DNA from: Yersinia vastinensis
Lineage (GTDB): Bacteria > Pseudomonadota > Gammaproteobacteria > Enterobacterales > Enterobacteriaceae
Assembly: GCF_902726565.1 (NCBI RefSeq)
Contig: NZ_CACVAF010000004.1
Span: 62,001-126,000, forward strand
Direction of reading: 5' to 3'
Length of the DNA: 64,000 bases
Of the stretch, positions 1 to 8,530 are shown piece after piece. The notes beneath the pieces are model-generated. The model saw nothing but the letters and a program-made list of their open reading frames with translations, was not told the DNA's origin and did no database searches. Made by a program: the position numbers and the translations under genes. Numbering within the stretch: position 1 is the first letter of the stretch; the number at the start of each line of letters is the position of its first letter.

Positions 1-549
1 GCCGGTCAGTTGTGCCGGGGTAACACCTTGCTCTTCAGCTGCGACAATATAAAACGCCATAATGGGTAATACAGCCCCATTCATCGTCATTGAGACCGAC
101 ATTTTGTCTAGTGGGATTTGGTCGAACAAAACTTTCATATCTTCGACGCTATCAATCGCTACGCCTGCTTTACCTACATCGCCAGACACACGCGGATTAT
201 CGGAGTCATAACCTCGATGTGTTGCCAGATCAAACGCCACAGAAAGACCCTTTTGTCCTGCGGCCAAATTTTTACGATAAAAGGCATTTGACTCTTTAGC
301 TGTTGAAAATCCAGCATATTGACGAATAGTCCAGGGCTGGGCCGCGTACATTGTAGCCCGCGGCCCTCTGACATAAGGGGCAATACCGGGGAGTGAGTCG
401 GTAACCTCAAGTCCCTCAAGATCTCTGGCGGTATACAACGGTTTTACGGCGATACCTTCCGCGGTCCTGATGATTAAGTCTTCAACACTTTTACCGCGCC
501 TACTGAGTTCTTTATTAGCGATGCTTTCCCATTCGCGAATATCCACCAT
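1..549 (-). CDS. scpA: Methylmalonyl-CoA mutase, N-terminal part (window-edge partial)
   Basis: This reads open for 183 codons from ATG at 549 to the window edge. The translation begins [15 protein letters not shown] and continues through [55 protein letters not shown] and a [17 protein letters not shown] stretch. These are hallmark substrate-channel and barrel motifs of the large subunit of adenosylcobalamin-dependent methylmalonyl-CoA mutase, which interconverts succinyl-CoA and (R)-methylmalonyl-CoA. The start is supported by GGGAG nine bases upstream. The cobalamin-binding C-terminus lies outside the window. A B12-dependent enzyme fits with the B12 uptake genes near 20 kb, but they are not in one operon. 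Sbm is an equally used name. Confidence 0.93.
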   Translation of the reverse strand, partial: MVDIREWESIANKELSRRGKSVEDLIIRTAEGIAVKPLYTARDLEGLEVTDSLPGIAPYVRGPRATMYAAQPWTIRQYAGFSTAKESNAFYRKNLAAGQKGLSVAFDLATHRGYDSDNPRVSGDVGKAGVAIDSVEDMKVLFDQIPLDKMSVSMTMNGAVLPIMAFYIVAAEEQGVTPAQLTG

Positions 550-854
550 TTGACATACTCCCAATTTTCAGCAATAGAATTCCTATCGAGGAGAGTCAAT
601 ACTCCTCAACGAAGGCTCTTGATTTTATTTAAGTAAGCGCTTTTTCACGGGAATTGTCGCTGGCAAAAAAGAACAGGGTTGACTGTCATTATTCGACGGT
701 AGGAATGCCTCTAATTTGTGGTTTGGTTCATACTTTTTTAGAAAAAGTCGATTTCATAACAAGATATTGGGACATAAAAAAGCACCCTGACTAGTTGGTC
801 ATCCAACTTTTGGGGTGCTATTTATTCCATATCAATTCAACCGGGCTGGCGCGC
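550..854. other. Intergenic region between the mutase gene and yniA
   Basis: About 300 bases lie between the start of the mutase gene and the end of yniA. The only structured element seen is the yniA terminator at 775-819. The rest is AT-rich and should carry the mutase promoter on the minus strand; no operator was recognised. Confidence 0.6.
775..819 (-). terminator. Intrinsic terminator of yniA
   Basis: On the minus strand an AGCACCC/GGGTGCT outer stem encloses an inner AGTTGG-TCAT-CCAACT hairpin and is followed by six T residues. It sits 36 bases beyond the yniA stop codon. Confidence 0.8.
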
Positions 855-1724
855 TTAAAATCTTTCCGGGTGTAATAACTGCTCGACGGCTTTCTGCGCA
901 TTAATCCAATGTTGCCCACCAAATAAATTACTGCGGTTCAATAAATAATAAAGTTGATAAATGGGTTGGCGCTCAATAAAACTGGCAGGAAGCGGCCAGA
1001 CACTTTGGTAACCATCATAAATTTGAGCTGGCAAAGCAGGGTAGAGTGGCAACATGGAAAGGTCACATTCTCGATCTCCCCAATAACAGGCGGGATCAAA
1101 AATAACTGGTCCATTGGCACTGGCGGCGCAATTAGCTGGCCATAAGTCACCGTGTAATAAAGACGGTTGCGGCTGGTGGCTTTGTAACCGCTCTTGAACA
1201 AGATGAGTTATCTGGTCGATATCCCCAAATGACATGCCTTTTTCAGCTGCCAATTGTAATTGCCAACCGATACGTTGTTCAGCAAAGAATTGTGCCCAAC
1301 GGCGTTGCCAACTATTTGGCTGCACCGTAGTGGCCAAGTCATTATCAAAATCCAGCCCGAATTGCAGTTGTTCACTCCATTGATGTAAATGTGCCAATTG
1401 TTGACCCAGGCAATAAGCATTGTGTGCATCGAGTGGTTTTAACGGAATATATTCAAGTAGCAGAAAGCTGTAATCACGATCACTGCCGACACCATAAACT
1501 TCAGGCACCTGGACAGTTTTGCTGCGGGCTAATAAAGAGAGTTGGTCTGCCTCGGCGGTAAATATTGGCAGCATCTCACGGGTATCACATTTGACGAAAA
1601 CCTCAGTGTCACCATAACTGAGACGCCAGGCCTCGTGAATATCTCCACCCGGCAATTCGGTTCTTTCCCGAATCTCTGCGGGGCCGAGATGTTCACCTAA
1701 CAGACGATTCACTGCTTGCCACAT
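855..1724 (-). CDS. yniA: Fructosamine kinase / APH-family kinase YniA
   Basis: A 289-residue cytosolic protein of the fructosamine-3-kinase branch of the aminoglycoside phosphotransferase-like kinases. Members phosphorylate ketosamines formed by protein or metabolite glycation, which leads to deglycation; the physiological substrate of the enterobacterial protein is not firmly established. Visible motifs are an N-terminal LPGGDIHEAW, the nucleotide-binding lysine in VFVKCD, the catalytic loop LLHGDLWPANC (about residue 195) and the metal-binding FDPACYWGDRECDL. Length is normal for the family. The ATG at 1724 is preceded by a strong GGGGGTGAATC Shine-Dalgarno region. It appears monocistronic, with its own terminator downstream. 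In E. coli the homologue is also near thrS. Confidence 0.9.
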   Translation of the reverse strand: MWQAVNRLLGEHLGPAEIRERTELPGGDIHEAWRLSYGDTEVFVKCDTREMLPIFTAEADQLSLLARSKTVQVPEVYGVGSDRDYSFLLLEYIPLKPLDAHNAYCLGQQLAHLHQWSEQLQFGLDFDNDLATTVQPNSWQRRWAQFFAEQRIGWQLQLAAEKGMSFGDIDQITHLVQERLQSHQPQPSLLHGDLWPANCAASANGPVIFDPACYWGDRECDLSMLPLYPALPAQIYDGYQSVWPLPASFIERQPIYQLYYLLNRSNLFGGQHWINAQKAVEQLLHPERF

Positions 1725-2040
1725 GATTCACCCCCTATTAGCTACCCACCTGCAAATCTAGTTTCTTTAGGTATAGATCATTAGGTTAGCGTCTTTGTCC
1801 TGTTAAGGACAAGCGCTGATGCACAGGGATACCCGTGCCGGATCAAACAAACGACAGATTCTGTACTCATCCGTTACATATTATCGATAAAATTAATGAA
1901 CAGTGGCGACGAAAGCAATCTTATAGGAAATAGGTCGAATGAATGACAAATCGTAATAAATAAGCCGTAAAGTATGAATACAATACGGCCTACAAATATA
2001 CCCGCATTTTTAAGTTTATTAAAAATAGCGACTCAATTGA
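1725..2040. other. Intergenic region upstream of yniA and downstream of yfeD
   Basis: About 316 bases hold the yniA promoter region and the end of the yfe operon. A TTGTCC-TGTTAA-GGACAA hairpin is seen around 1795-1812. A weak stem GCCGTA/TACGGC at 1964-1989 is followed on the minus strand by TTATTTATT and could terminate yfeD. No gene is supported here. Confidence 0.5.
1964..1989 (-). terminator. Possible terminator of yfeABCD
   Basis: A six-base-pair GCCGTA/TACGGC stem with a 14-base loop is followed on the minus strand by TTATTTATT, about 50 bases past the yfeD stop. The stem is short, so this is tentative. Confidence 0.4.
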
Positions 2041-2934
2041 TTATAGCAGCTTACCCTTTGGTGTGTTTTTTGCCCTATCATCCTTGGCTTTTACGGTTAT
2101 TGGCCGACCTTTTACCGGTTTTATATGGTTGTAAATCAGAGCTACCACAAAGAATAATGCCTGAATGATGACAATGCAGGGGCCAGTCGCGCCATCAATA
2201 TGGAAACTTATCAAAGTACCTAAAACACAGGCAGTGACGGAAACTAGGGTCGCAACCACTAACATCTGATCAAAACTACGGCACACTAAAAAGGCAATGA
2301 TGCCGGGAGCGATTAGCATGGCGATAACTAAAATAACCCCAACAGCCTGCAGTGAAGCAACGATAGTTAATGCCAACAGACACAGTAAGCCATAGTGCAG
2401 TAACTTCACTGGCAACCCAATGACGCGGGCATGATTTGGGTCAAAGCAGTACAACATAAAATCTTTGCGCTTGAGCAGCACCACCAATAGGGTAAAGCCA
2501 GCTATCCATAAGGTTTGCTTCAGTTCTGCCAGTGAAATGCCCAACATGTTACCGAATAAAATATGGCTGAGATGTTGGTCAGTATCCATGCGAGAAAACA
2601 GCACAAGGCCGAAGGCGAACATGCCAGAGAACACAATCCCCATCACGGTATCTTCTTTGACTCTACTGTTTTCTTTCAAATAACCGGTGGCAACGGCGCA
2701 AAAGATCCCAGAGACAAACGCACCAATCACCAATGGAATGCCAAGCCAAAAGGCCAACACTATCCCCGGTAAAACGGCATGGGAGATAGCATCACCCATC
2801 AACGACCAGCCTTTGAGTACCAGATAGCAAGACAAGACTGCGCACACCACGCCAGTCACGATAGCCGCGACAATTGCCCGTTGCATAAAGGGATAGGCAA
2901 AAGGTTCACTGACCAGACTGAACAATGCATTCAT
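2041..2934 (-). CDS. yfeD: Iron/manganese ABC transporter permease YfeD
   Basis: A 297-residue polytopic inner-membrane protein of the ABC-3 (ZnuB/SitD) permease family. It has seven to eight hydrophobic helices, the typical GWSLMGDAISHAVLPGIV loop near residue 45 and a C-terminal VALIYNHIKP region. With YfeC it forms the membrane channel of the Yfe chelated iron and manganese importer, energised by YfeB and fed by YfeA. Its start overlaps the end of yfeC by four bases (ATGA), showing translational coupling. It is paralogous to YfeC, and both subunits being present is normal for this system. It is the last gene of the operon. Confidence 0.93.
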   Translation of the reverse strand: MNALFSLVSEPFAYPFMQRAIVAAIVTGVVCAVLSCYLVLKGWSLMGDAISHAVLPGIVLAFWLGIPLVIGAFVSGIFCAVATGYLKENSRVKEDTVMGIVFSGMFAFGLVLFSRMDTDQHLSHILFGNMLGISLAELKQTLWIAGFTLLVVLLKRKDFMLYCFDPNHARVIGLPVKLLHYGLLCLLALTIVASLQAVGVILVIAMLIAPGIIAFLVCRSFDQMLVVATLVSVTACVLGTLISFHIDGATGPCIVIIQALFFVVALIYNHIKPVKGRPITVKAKDDRAKNTPKGKLL

Positions 2935-3815
2935 ACATTATCCTCCGGGCGCGGGGCTATAGGATGACGGCGCTTTTGGCGAGTTTGATAACGAGTTGCC
3001 AGCAAACCGTGTTTAGGCGCGAAGAAAAAGGCCAGCAGGAATACCAGAGTTTGTAACGTCACAATCACGCCGCCCGTTGCACCATCAAGATAGAAGCTCA
3101 GGTAGGCACCAAAAGCACTGGTAAAAGCACCGATGCTGATAGCTATCACCAATAAACGGCTGAAACGGTCAGTCAGCAAATAGGCTGTTGCGCCCGGAGT
3201 CACTACCATGGCAATCACCAGTATTGCCCCAACGGTCTGTAAAGCAGCGACAGTGCAGGCACTTAATAGGGTGAAAAACAGAATCTTTAACTTTAGCGGT
3301 GATAGGCCTATCGACATGGCATGGCTTTCATCGAAAAATACGGCCAGTAAGTCTTTCCAAATCAGGCATAAAATCACAAAAGAAACCAAAATAATGATTT
3401 CGACCTGCAATACGTCTTCATCTGCTATACCCAAAATATTGCCGAAGATGATCGACTGCACGTTGACTGATGTTGGGTTGAGAGAAACAATTAAAAGCCC
3501 GACGGCAAAAAACGTAGAGAAAATAAAGCCGATAATGGCATCCTCACGCAGCCGGGTTACGTGACGAACCAACGTCATGGCTAATGCAGCAAGCATACCG
3601 GTAAAAAATGCCCCCGCGGCATAGGGTAGCCCAAGAGCATAAGCACCTGCCACGCCAGGAACGACGGAGTGCGAAAGTGCATCCCCCATCAGTGACCAGC
3701 CTTTGAGCATCAAATAAGCCGATAAGAAAGCGCAGACAGCACCCACTATCGCACTAACCCAAATGGCCTTGACCATGTAGTTGTAATTAAAGGGTTGCAG
3801 TAAAATGTCCAGCAT
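2931..3815 (-). CDS. yfeC: Iron/manganese ABC transporter permease YfeC
   Basis: A 294-residue permease of the ABC-3 family with about eight membrane helices. It shares with YfeD the GWSLMGDALSHSVVPGVAGA loop and the VTPGATAYLL segment in the distal half. It pairs with YfeD as the transmembrane domain of the Yfe Fe/Mn importer. The start codon abuts the stop of yfeB (one shared base) and the 3' end overlaps yfeD. The C-terminal tail after about residue 265 is hydrophilic and basic (KHGLLATRYQTRQKRR), probably cytoplasmic. Confidence 0.93.
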   Translation of the reverse strand: MLDILLQPFNYNYMVKAIWVSAIVGAVCAFLSAYLMLKGWSLMGDALSHSVVPGVAGAYALGLPYAAGAFFTGMLAALAMTLVRHVTRLREDAIIGFIFSTFFAVGLLIVSLNPTSVNVQSIIFGNILGIADEDVLQVEIIILVSFVILCLIWKDLLAVFFDESHAMSIGLSPLKLKILFFTLLSACTVAALQTVGAILVIAMVVTPGATAYLLTDRFSRLLVIAISIGAFTSAFGAYLSFYLDGATGGVIVTLQTLVFLLAFFFAPKHGLLATRYQTRQKRRHPIAPRPEDNV

Positions 3816-4705
3816 CAGGAATTTTTCTCCTTCGACTGGCTTTGTGCCGGTGGATCGTTTTTGGTATGACCATAAAAGACTGCAGGGCGCTCATCATCGG
3901 TGATGACCGTTACGGTTCGTGGGTCATTATCGTCATGCAGCGTGTTACCGGACAAGTTGATATGGCGCAGTACGCCACCAAAGGTGATTTCGAGGTTCTT
4001 TTGGGTAAACGTTGTTTCTGTTGGCCCCGCGGCTAGCACGGTTTGGTTAATCAAAATCACGTGGTCGCAAAATTCAGGCACACTGCCAAGATTATGTGTT
4101 GAAACCAAAATAAGGTGGCCTTCGTCACGCAGTGCGCGCAATAAATCAATAATGGCATTTTCTGTTTTGACGTCAACACCGGTAAATGGCTCATCCAGTA
4201 GTAGAACGGACCCCTGCTGGGCCAGCGCCCGTGCCAGAAACACGCGCTTTTTCTGCCCACCGGAAAGTTCGCCAATTTGACGTGACCGTAATGCGGTTAA
4301 ACCGACTCTTTCGATAGCTTTATCAACGATAGCTTTATCTTCACGGCTTGGGATCCGCAGAAAATTCATTTTCCCGTAGCGGCCCATCATCACCACGTCT
4401 TCCACTAACACCGGGAAGTTCCAGTCTACATCCTCTGTTTGCGGAACATAGGCGATAGTATTTTGTTTCAATGCGTGGCTAATCGGCTTGTTGCTTAACT
4501 CTACTTTACCGACACTCGGTTTCACCAAGCCCATAATGCTTTTGAACAGAGTCGACTTGCCACTGCCATTCACGCCAACCAGTGCGCAGATAGTCCCACC
4601 AGTGAGAGAGAAGCTGGCGTCATAAATAGCAGTATGCCCATTGTTATAGGTGACAGTGACGTTATCCACTATCAGCTCTGGGCGGACAAAAACAGCATGG
4701 CTCAT
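3815..4705 (-). CDS. yfeB: Iron/manganese ABC transporter ATP-binding protein YfeB
   Basis: A 296-residue ABC ATPase that powers Yfe metal import. It has a Walker A motif GVNGSGKST near residue 44, a Q-loop in [11 protein letters not shown], the signature LSGGQKKR, and Walker [13 protein letters not shown] followed by the H-loop in ILVSTHNLG. The approximately 50-residue C-terminal extension is variable in SitB/YfeB proteins. It overlaps yfeA by four bases at its start. The Walker and signature residues needed for catalysis are intact. Confidence 0.94.
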   Translation of the reverse strand: MSHAVFVRPELIVDNVTVTYNNGHTAIYDASFSLTGGTICALVGVNGSGKSTLFKSIMGLVKPSVGKVELSNKPISHALKQNTIAYVPQTEDVDWNFPVLVEDVVMMGRYGKMNFLRIPSREDKAIVDKAIERVGLTALRSRQIGELSGGQKKRVFLARALAQQGSVLLLDEPFTGVDVKTENAIIDLLRALRDEGHLILVSTHNLGSVPEFCDHVILINQTVLAAGPTETTFTQKNLEITFGGVLRHINLSGNTLHDDNDPRTVTVITDDERPAVFYGHTKNDPPAQSQSKEKNS

Positions 4706-5670
4706 TGACCAAATCCTTTCGCGATAGTTTGCACTGTGGTGTTAATCAGGTCGATGTAGGTGGGAACCGGCCCAGTTTCATTCGATAAGGAATCAACATA
4801 TAACACCCCACCATATTGCGCACCGGTTTCTTTGCTGACTTGTTTGGCCGGCTTATCAGAAATGGTGCTTTCGCTGAATATCACCGGGATTTTATTCGCG
4901 CGCATGGTATCAATGACACGACGAACTTGCTGCGGAGAACCTTGCTCTTCAGCATTGATTGGCCATAAGTAAACTTCTTTAAAACCATAATCTTTAGCTA
5001 GATAGCTGAAAGCCCCTTCACTGGTAACCAACCAACGTTGTTCTGCTGGGATGCGAGATAAGCGCTCACGAAGCGGGGCATCCAATGCGGCAATTTTTTC
5101 TGCATAGGCTTTAGCATTTTGATTATAGGTTTCAGCATGAGCGGGGTCGTGTTCTACCAATGCCTTACGAATGTTCTCAATATATATCAGTGCATTTGAC
5201 GGTGACATCCAAGCATGCGGATTAGGAATGCCTTTATATGGCCCTTCACGGATAGGCAATGGTGCAATGCCATCGGTGACTACAGCAGAAGGGACATCTT
5301 TAATATTTTCAAAGAAACGCTCAAACCAACGCTCCAGATTCATGCCATTCCAGAGGATCAGATCGGCAGACTGGGCTTTCACAATGTCTCGTGGAGTTGG
5401 TTGATAGTCATGAATCTCGGCACCGGGTTTGGTTATTGACTCAACCACTGCGGCATCCCCGGCGACATTTTGCGCAATATCCTGAATAATTGTGAATGTT
5501 GTCACAATTTTGAATTTTTTATCGGGTTCGACAGATTTTTTTTCAGCCATCGCTGAAGTGCTAACTAATGATGAAATTGCAACAAGTATAAATAAAGCAA
5601 TGGCGTGGAAAAAACGCGGTGTGAAAGGGCTCATGGGGTGCAGGTGAGGTATTTTTTGTTTAGTAAACAT
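4702..5670 (-). CDS. yfeA: Periplasmic iron/manganese-binding protein YfeA
   Basis: A cluster A-I (ZnuA/PsaA-like) substrate-binding protein that captures Fe and Mn in the periplasm. Metal ligands of the family are visible: His in [11 protein letters not shown], His in [11 protein letters not shown], Glu in [10 protein letters not shown] and Asp in VDSLSNE. A longer reading frame runs up to 5739. However, the ATG at 5670 ([12 protein letters not shown]) is preferred because it has an AAAGAGAA ribosome site, and because the Fur box at 5694-5712 would otherwise lie inside the gene. This gives 322 residues with a signal peptide ending near STSAMA. First gene of yfeABCD. Confidence 0.92.
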   Translation of the reverse strand: MFTKQKIPHLHPMSPFTPRFFHAIALFILVAISSLVSTSAMAEKKSVEPDKKFKIVTTFTIIQDIAQNVAGDAAVVESITKPGAEIHDYQPTPRDIVKAQSADLILWNGMNLERWFERFFENIKDVPSAVVTDGIAPLPIREGPYKGIPNPHAWMSPSNALIYIENIRKALVEHDPAHAETYNQNAKAYAEKIAALDAPLRERLSRIPAEQRWLVTSEGAFSYLAKDYGFKEVYLWPINAEEQGSPQQVRRVIDTMRANKIPVIFSESTISDKPAKQVSKETGAQYGGVLYVDSLSNETGPVPTYIDLINTTVQTIAKGFGQ

Positions 5671-5693
5671 GGCGATGTTCTCTTTCTTTAAAT

Positions 5694-5712
5694 GAAAATG
5701 ATTATCAATATC
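5694..5712 (-). promoter_or_regulatory. Fur box upstream of yfeABCD
   Basis: The 19 bases from 5694 match the classical GATAATGATAATCATTATC Fur consensus at 16 of 19 positions. The site lies 24 bases upstream of the preferred yfeA start, where Fur bound to iron would repress. Yfe is a known Fur-repressed system in Yersinia; occupancy here is inferred. Confidence 0.85.
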
Positions 5713-5881
5713 ATTAGCGATGAAGTCAAGCCTTGCCATACAATAAACTAAAACTTACCGATAGTTACCGAATATAGCCTGATCATTATGTTGATAATGG
5801 TCAAACTAGCCCAAAAAATCTATTTGGACGAGGTGACAACTTGTATATGCTACAAAACGGCTTAATAGCACGGGGAATACT

Positions 5882-6544
5882 GTGAATCCAAAAGTCGGTT
5901 GCCTAATGGCAATTTTATTGCTGGCGGGGTGTGCCAAACCAACCCCTCCACCGCAAGCAAATAATGGGTGGCTGAAGAATGCGCCACAAGGTGGTTTCCT
6001 TAATGCACCAAAAAGCAGCTCAGGTTCAAGTACAGTTGCGTATAGCGATGTAATTAAACAAGCGGCCAGCCATTATGGTGTTGATGAAACTTTAATTAAA
6101 GCCATTATCCAAGTGGAGTCTGGTTACAATCCTAATGTGGTGAGTACTTCAAATGCTGTGGGTTTAATGCAGATTAAAGCTTCTACCGCAGGCCGTGATG
6201 CGTACCGGATGAAAGGGCGCAATGGACAACCGAGTTCTGGCGAATTAAAAGATCCGGTGAAGAATATTGATATTGGCGCCGCTTATATCAATATTTTGCA
6301 AAACCAGCAGTTAGCGGGAATCAGTGACCCGCAGACTTTGCGTTATGCCACTATCGTTTCTTATGCTAATGGTGCGGGTGCCATGTTGCGGACATTCTCA
6401 TCAGATAAACGTCTAGCAGTGAATAAAATAAATAGCCTTAGCCCGAACGAATTTTATCAGCATATACAGAAGAAACACCCAGCGGCACAAGCACCACGAT
6501 ATTTGTGGAAAGTGGATACTGCTTACCGAGCGATGTCAGAGTAA
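5882..6544 (+). CDS. emtA: Membrane-bound lytic murein transglycosylase (EmtA/MltE type)
   Basis: A 220-residue outer-membrane lipoprotein that cleaves peptidoglycan glycan strands to give 1,6-anhydromuramoyl products. The signal peptide ends with the lipobox LLAGC at Cys17. The SLT domain begins near residue 60 and contains the catalytic Glu in AIIQVESGYNPNVVS and the GLMQIKAS motif, followed by DPVKNIDIGAAYI and IVSYANGAGAM. It starts with GTG at 5882, preceded by GGGGAAT. It is divergent from yfeA. Length agrees with MltE/EmtA proteins, which are about 200 residues. Confidence 0.92.
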   Translation: MNPKVGCLMAILLLAGCAKPTPPPQANNGWLKNAPQGGFLNAPKSSSGSSTVAYSDVIKQAASHYGVDETLIKAIIQVESGYNPNVVSTSNAVGLMQIKASTAGRDAYRMKGRNGQPSSGELKDPVKNIDIGAAYINILQNQQLAGISDPQTLRYATIVSYANGAGAMLRTFSSDKRLAVNKINSLSPNEFYQHIQKKHPAAQAPRYLWKVDTAYRAMSE

Positions 6545-6549
6545 TATTA

Positions 6550-6618
6550 AAACGCTAACCGATGTAGTCCATGGACGCTGTAACTTGTATTAATAAGTAT
6601 AAACATCGGCTAGCGTTT
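6550..6618. terminator. Bidirectional terminator between emtA and marC
   Basis: Two 16-base arms (6550-6565 and 6603-6618) pair with one mismatch, enclosing a 37-base loop. Each arm starts with AAACGCTA read inward, and each strand continues into a T-rich run. The convergent genes on both sides make a shared terminator likely. A related hairpin with the same AAACGCTAA end occurs at 19040-19083. Confidence 0.75.
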
Positions 6619-6640
6619 CTTTCTTAGTTCTCGTTATTTG

Positions 6641-7324
6641 TCATGCTATCGGTGGGTGGTAGTTTGCAATAATATCCAGTACCCCATTAATAATAAATTG
6701 CACTCCCATGCACACTAATAAGAACCCCATCAGACGTGAAATCGCTTCAATGCCACCTTTTCCAACCCAGCGCATAATAGCTCCAGAGCTGAGTAGCGAT
6801 CCCCACAAAATTAGCGATACACTTAGGAAAATCAGTACCGGTGCCACCGTAACAATCCACGGGCTGAACATAGCATGGCCTTTTACTGAGGCGGCGGAAC
6901 TGATAATCATGGCAATGGTCCCCGGCCCCGCAGTGCTAGGCATAGCTAATGGCACGAAGGCAATATTAATAGATTTCCGCTTCTTTAAATCCTGTGATTT
7001 TGCTTCTAACTGAGTATCTTCAGCTGATTGCTGGGGGAAAAGCATACGAAAACCAATAAATGCCACAATCAGCCCGCCAGCAATTCGTAAACCGGGAATT
7101 GAGATACCGAAAGTACTCATAACGACCTGCCCGGCATAATAAGCAATGGTCATGATAAAGAAGACGTAGATTGATGCCATCTTTGACTGGTGATTGCGCT
7201 CTTCGCTAGTCATATTGCCGGATAAGCCGAGCAGTAGAGCAACTGTCGTTAATGGGTTTGCCAAAGGGAGGAGTAACACCAACCCTAAACCAATGGCTTT
7301 AAATAATTCGAAAATTTCATGCAT
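6641..7324 (-). CDS. marC: MarC family inner-membrane protein
   Basis: A 227-residue MarC/UPF0056 protein with six predicted membrane helices. It closely resembles E. coli MarC through [10 protein letters not shown] near the start, [59 protein letters not shown] and a C-terminal [20 protein letters not shown]. The molecular function of MarC is unknown; the earlier link to multiple antibiotic resistance was not upheld for E. coli. The ATG at 7324 is chosen over the upstream 7351 ATG because GGAG lies eight bases before it and the family begins here. Confidence 0.92.
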   Translation of the reverse strand: MHEIFELFKAIGLGLVLLLPLANPLTTVALLLGLSGNMTSEERNHQSKMASIYVFFIMTIAYYAGQVVMSTFGISIPGLRIAGGLIVAFIGFRMLFPQQSAEDTQLEAKSQDLKKRKSINIAFVPLAMPSTAGPGTIAMIISSAASVKGHAMFSPWIVTVAPVLIFLSVSLILWGSLLSSGAIMRWVGKGGIEAISRLMGFLLVCMGVQFIINGVLDIIANYHPPIA

Positions 7325-7631
7325 CAATCTGGCTCCAAAAAATAACTTCAAACGTACCCGATGAAAAGAAAACCAATCAGGTAATTAGCCGCATAGTGGG
7401 TCAATATACCCATAGACGAAATGATTACTTGCCTTGCCACTCTACGCGATACGTTGGATAAAAGGCTATAGCCAAAAACATGAGTGTAGCTGCAGAGCCG
7501 TCATACTTTTGTTGATTCCTATCACTTGGAGAAGTCAGGGTTCGGCCATTTCAAGACCAAAAGGGATATGTGACGCAGATCAAATCTCTGACGGGCAACT
7601 GTTGGTTCAATACTTTAGATCCAGAATAATC
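7325..7631. other. Intergenic region upstream of marC
   Basis: About 300 bases separate the marC start from the first plausible start of the short gene at 7632. An open frame runs back to 7434, but its translation in this part (cysteine-rich, no family signal) does not look protein-coding. A CRP-like site is noted at 7569-7584. Nothing else is recognised. Confidence 0.4.
7569..7584 (+). promoter_or_regulatory. CRP-like site
   Basis: TGTGA-N6-TCAAA matches the CRP consensus TGTGA-N6-TCACA at eight of ten core bases. It lies about 50 bases before the possible start of the short gene at 7632. It could be chance. Confidence 0.35.
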
Positions 7632-7916
7632 ATGTCAGCATCAATTTCTGTAAGGAATATGGCTTTGTGTATTTGTGATATTAGCGTTGAAGATGAATAT
7701 ATTCGCCAACCATTATCGGCTTCGGTTGCGTGGGTGCTTGATACACAAGCGGCACGAACCCGGGGTCGTTTGCGTTTTTTAAAACCTAAACGCGAAGCTC
7801 GTCCACGTTGGCGCTTAGCGCCACTCAAAGATACCTATGAGATTCGCTTTTATCCTAATCGCTTACCCGAACTCTGGTTTTTCAGTGCGGAAAATGCGTC
7901 TCGGAAACGGCTTTGA
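7632..7916 (+). CDS. Small basic protein of unknown function
   Basis: No family is recognised. If translated from ATG 7632 it gives 94 residues beginning MSASISVRNMALCICDISVE. The middle is very basic (RTRGRLRFLKPKREARPRWR) and the end is aromatic (YEIRFYPNRLPELWFF). The open frame extends upstream to 7434 without a convincing ribosome site. ATG 7632 also lacks a good one, and ATG 7659 has AAGGA only three bases away. A shorter antisense frame exists across the same bases, so the coding strand is not secure. No signal peptide or membrane helix is seen. The compact domain-like C-terminal half is the main reason to keep it. Confidence 0.4.
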   Translation: MSASISVRNMALCICDISVEDEYIRQPLSASVAWVLDTQAARTRGRLRFLKPKREARPRWRLAPLKDTYEIRFYPNRLPELWFFSAENASRKRL

Positions 7917-8040
7917 TATCTCATTAACTCAGTGTGCTAGAAAAATTTATAGATTAAGTAACAACGAATAGAAAGCATGGTTCTATATCAAATGAATCAT
8001 GTTTTGATTTGTGATGATGCTATTTTAACTCGGGGCCAGC

Positions 8041-8283
8041 ATGGCATTTTCAGACTGTGAACGTAAGGCATTGTTGGCCGTAAAAGGGGTTGGTCCCACG
8101 GTGATTAAGCGACTGGAACAACTTGGTTTTACTTCATTGAGTCAACTAAGCCAGGCCGATATGAATGAGGTGGTCAGCAGCGCTGCCGCAATGGTGGGGT
8201 CAACATGTTGGAAAAACAGCCCTCAAGCGCGCTCGGCAATTCAAGCGGCAATAAATTTGGCTAAAACACATTCAATTGAGTGA
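8041..8283 (+). CDS. Small helix-hairpin-helix domain protein
   Basis: An 80-residue soluble protein whose N-terminal half, RKALLAVKGVGPTVIKRLEQ, is a textbook helix-hairpin-helix (GVG hairpin between two helices). This fold usually binds the DNA backbone without sequence specificity. The rest, ending in a STCWKNSPQARSAIQAAI segment, is predicted helical. No catalytic domain is attached. The ribosome site is weak (CGGGGCC before ATG 8041). It stands alone between unknown small genes, so context gives no function. A DNA-binding or competence/repair accessory role is only inference. Confidence 0.7.
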   Translation: MAFSDCERKALLAVKGVGPTVIKRLEQLGFTSLSQLSQADMNEVVSSAAAMVGSTCWKNSPQARSAIQAAINLAKTHSIE

Positions 8284-8323
8284 ATGCTTTTCAGCTATTA
8301 GCATTGTCAGTCAGTTCTCTTCT

Positions 8324-8530
8324 TTAACTATCTGTCTTATCTTGCACAGCACGTTTATTTTCTTGCGGCTTGGCGGAATAAGGCATTAATAGGTCATCCA
8401 GTATCTGCATTCTTTCCTCTATCGGAATATACAGCCAGCGCACAAACCAAGATGTTTTCTCAGAGCATTGTTGATGTGTTTGGCGAAAGTAAAGTTCGAG
8501 ACCTGACAGAACCTCGGCGACTCTTTTCAT
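8324..8530 (-). CDS. Small protein of unknown function
   Basis: A 68-residue soluble protein, MKRVAEVLSGLELYFRQTHQ at the N-terminus, then a tryptophan-rich RWLYIPIEERMQILDDLL and a charged tail. No family is recognised. Coding is supported by GGGGAG seven bases before ATG 8530; the GTG at 8533 is too close to that site. It converges on the HhH gene ending at 8283. The helical pattern and balanced composition look protein-like, but the function is unknown. Confidence 0.6.
   Translation of the reverse strand: MKRVAEVLSGLELYFRQTHQQCSEKTSWFVRWLYIPIEERMQILDDLLMPYSAKPQENKRAVQDKTDS

Noticed and set aside
174..419. Minus-strand 81-codon frame inside the mutase gene
   Set aside because: It is out of frame with the methylmalonyl-CoA mutase translation, which is continuous from 549 to the window edge.
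5671..5739. Longer N-terminus for YfeA
   Set aside because: It would put the Fur box inside the coding region and add charged residues before the signal peptide; ATG 5670 has a better ribosome site.
7607..7828. Antisense open frame across the 7632-7916 gene
   Set aside because: Shorter, no ribosome site, and its basic N-terminus appears to be the reflection of the Arg/Lys-rich plus-strand frame.
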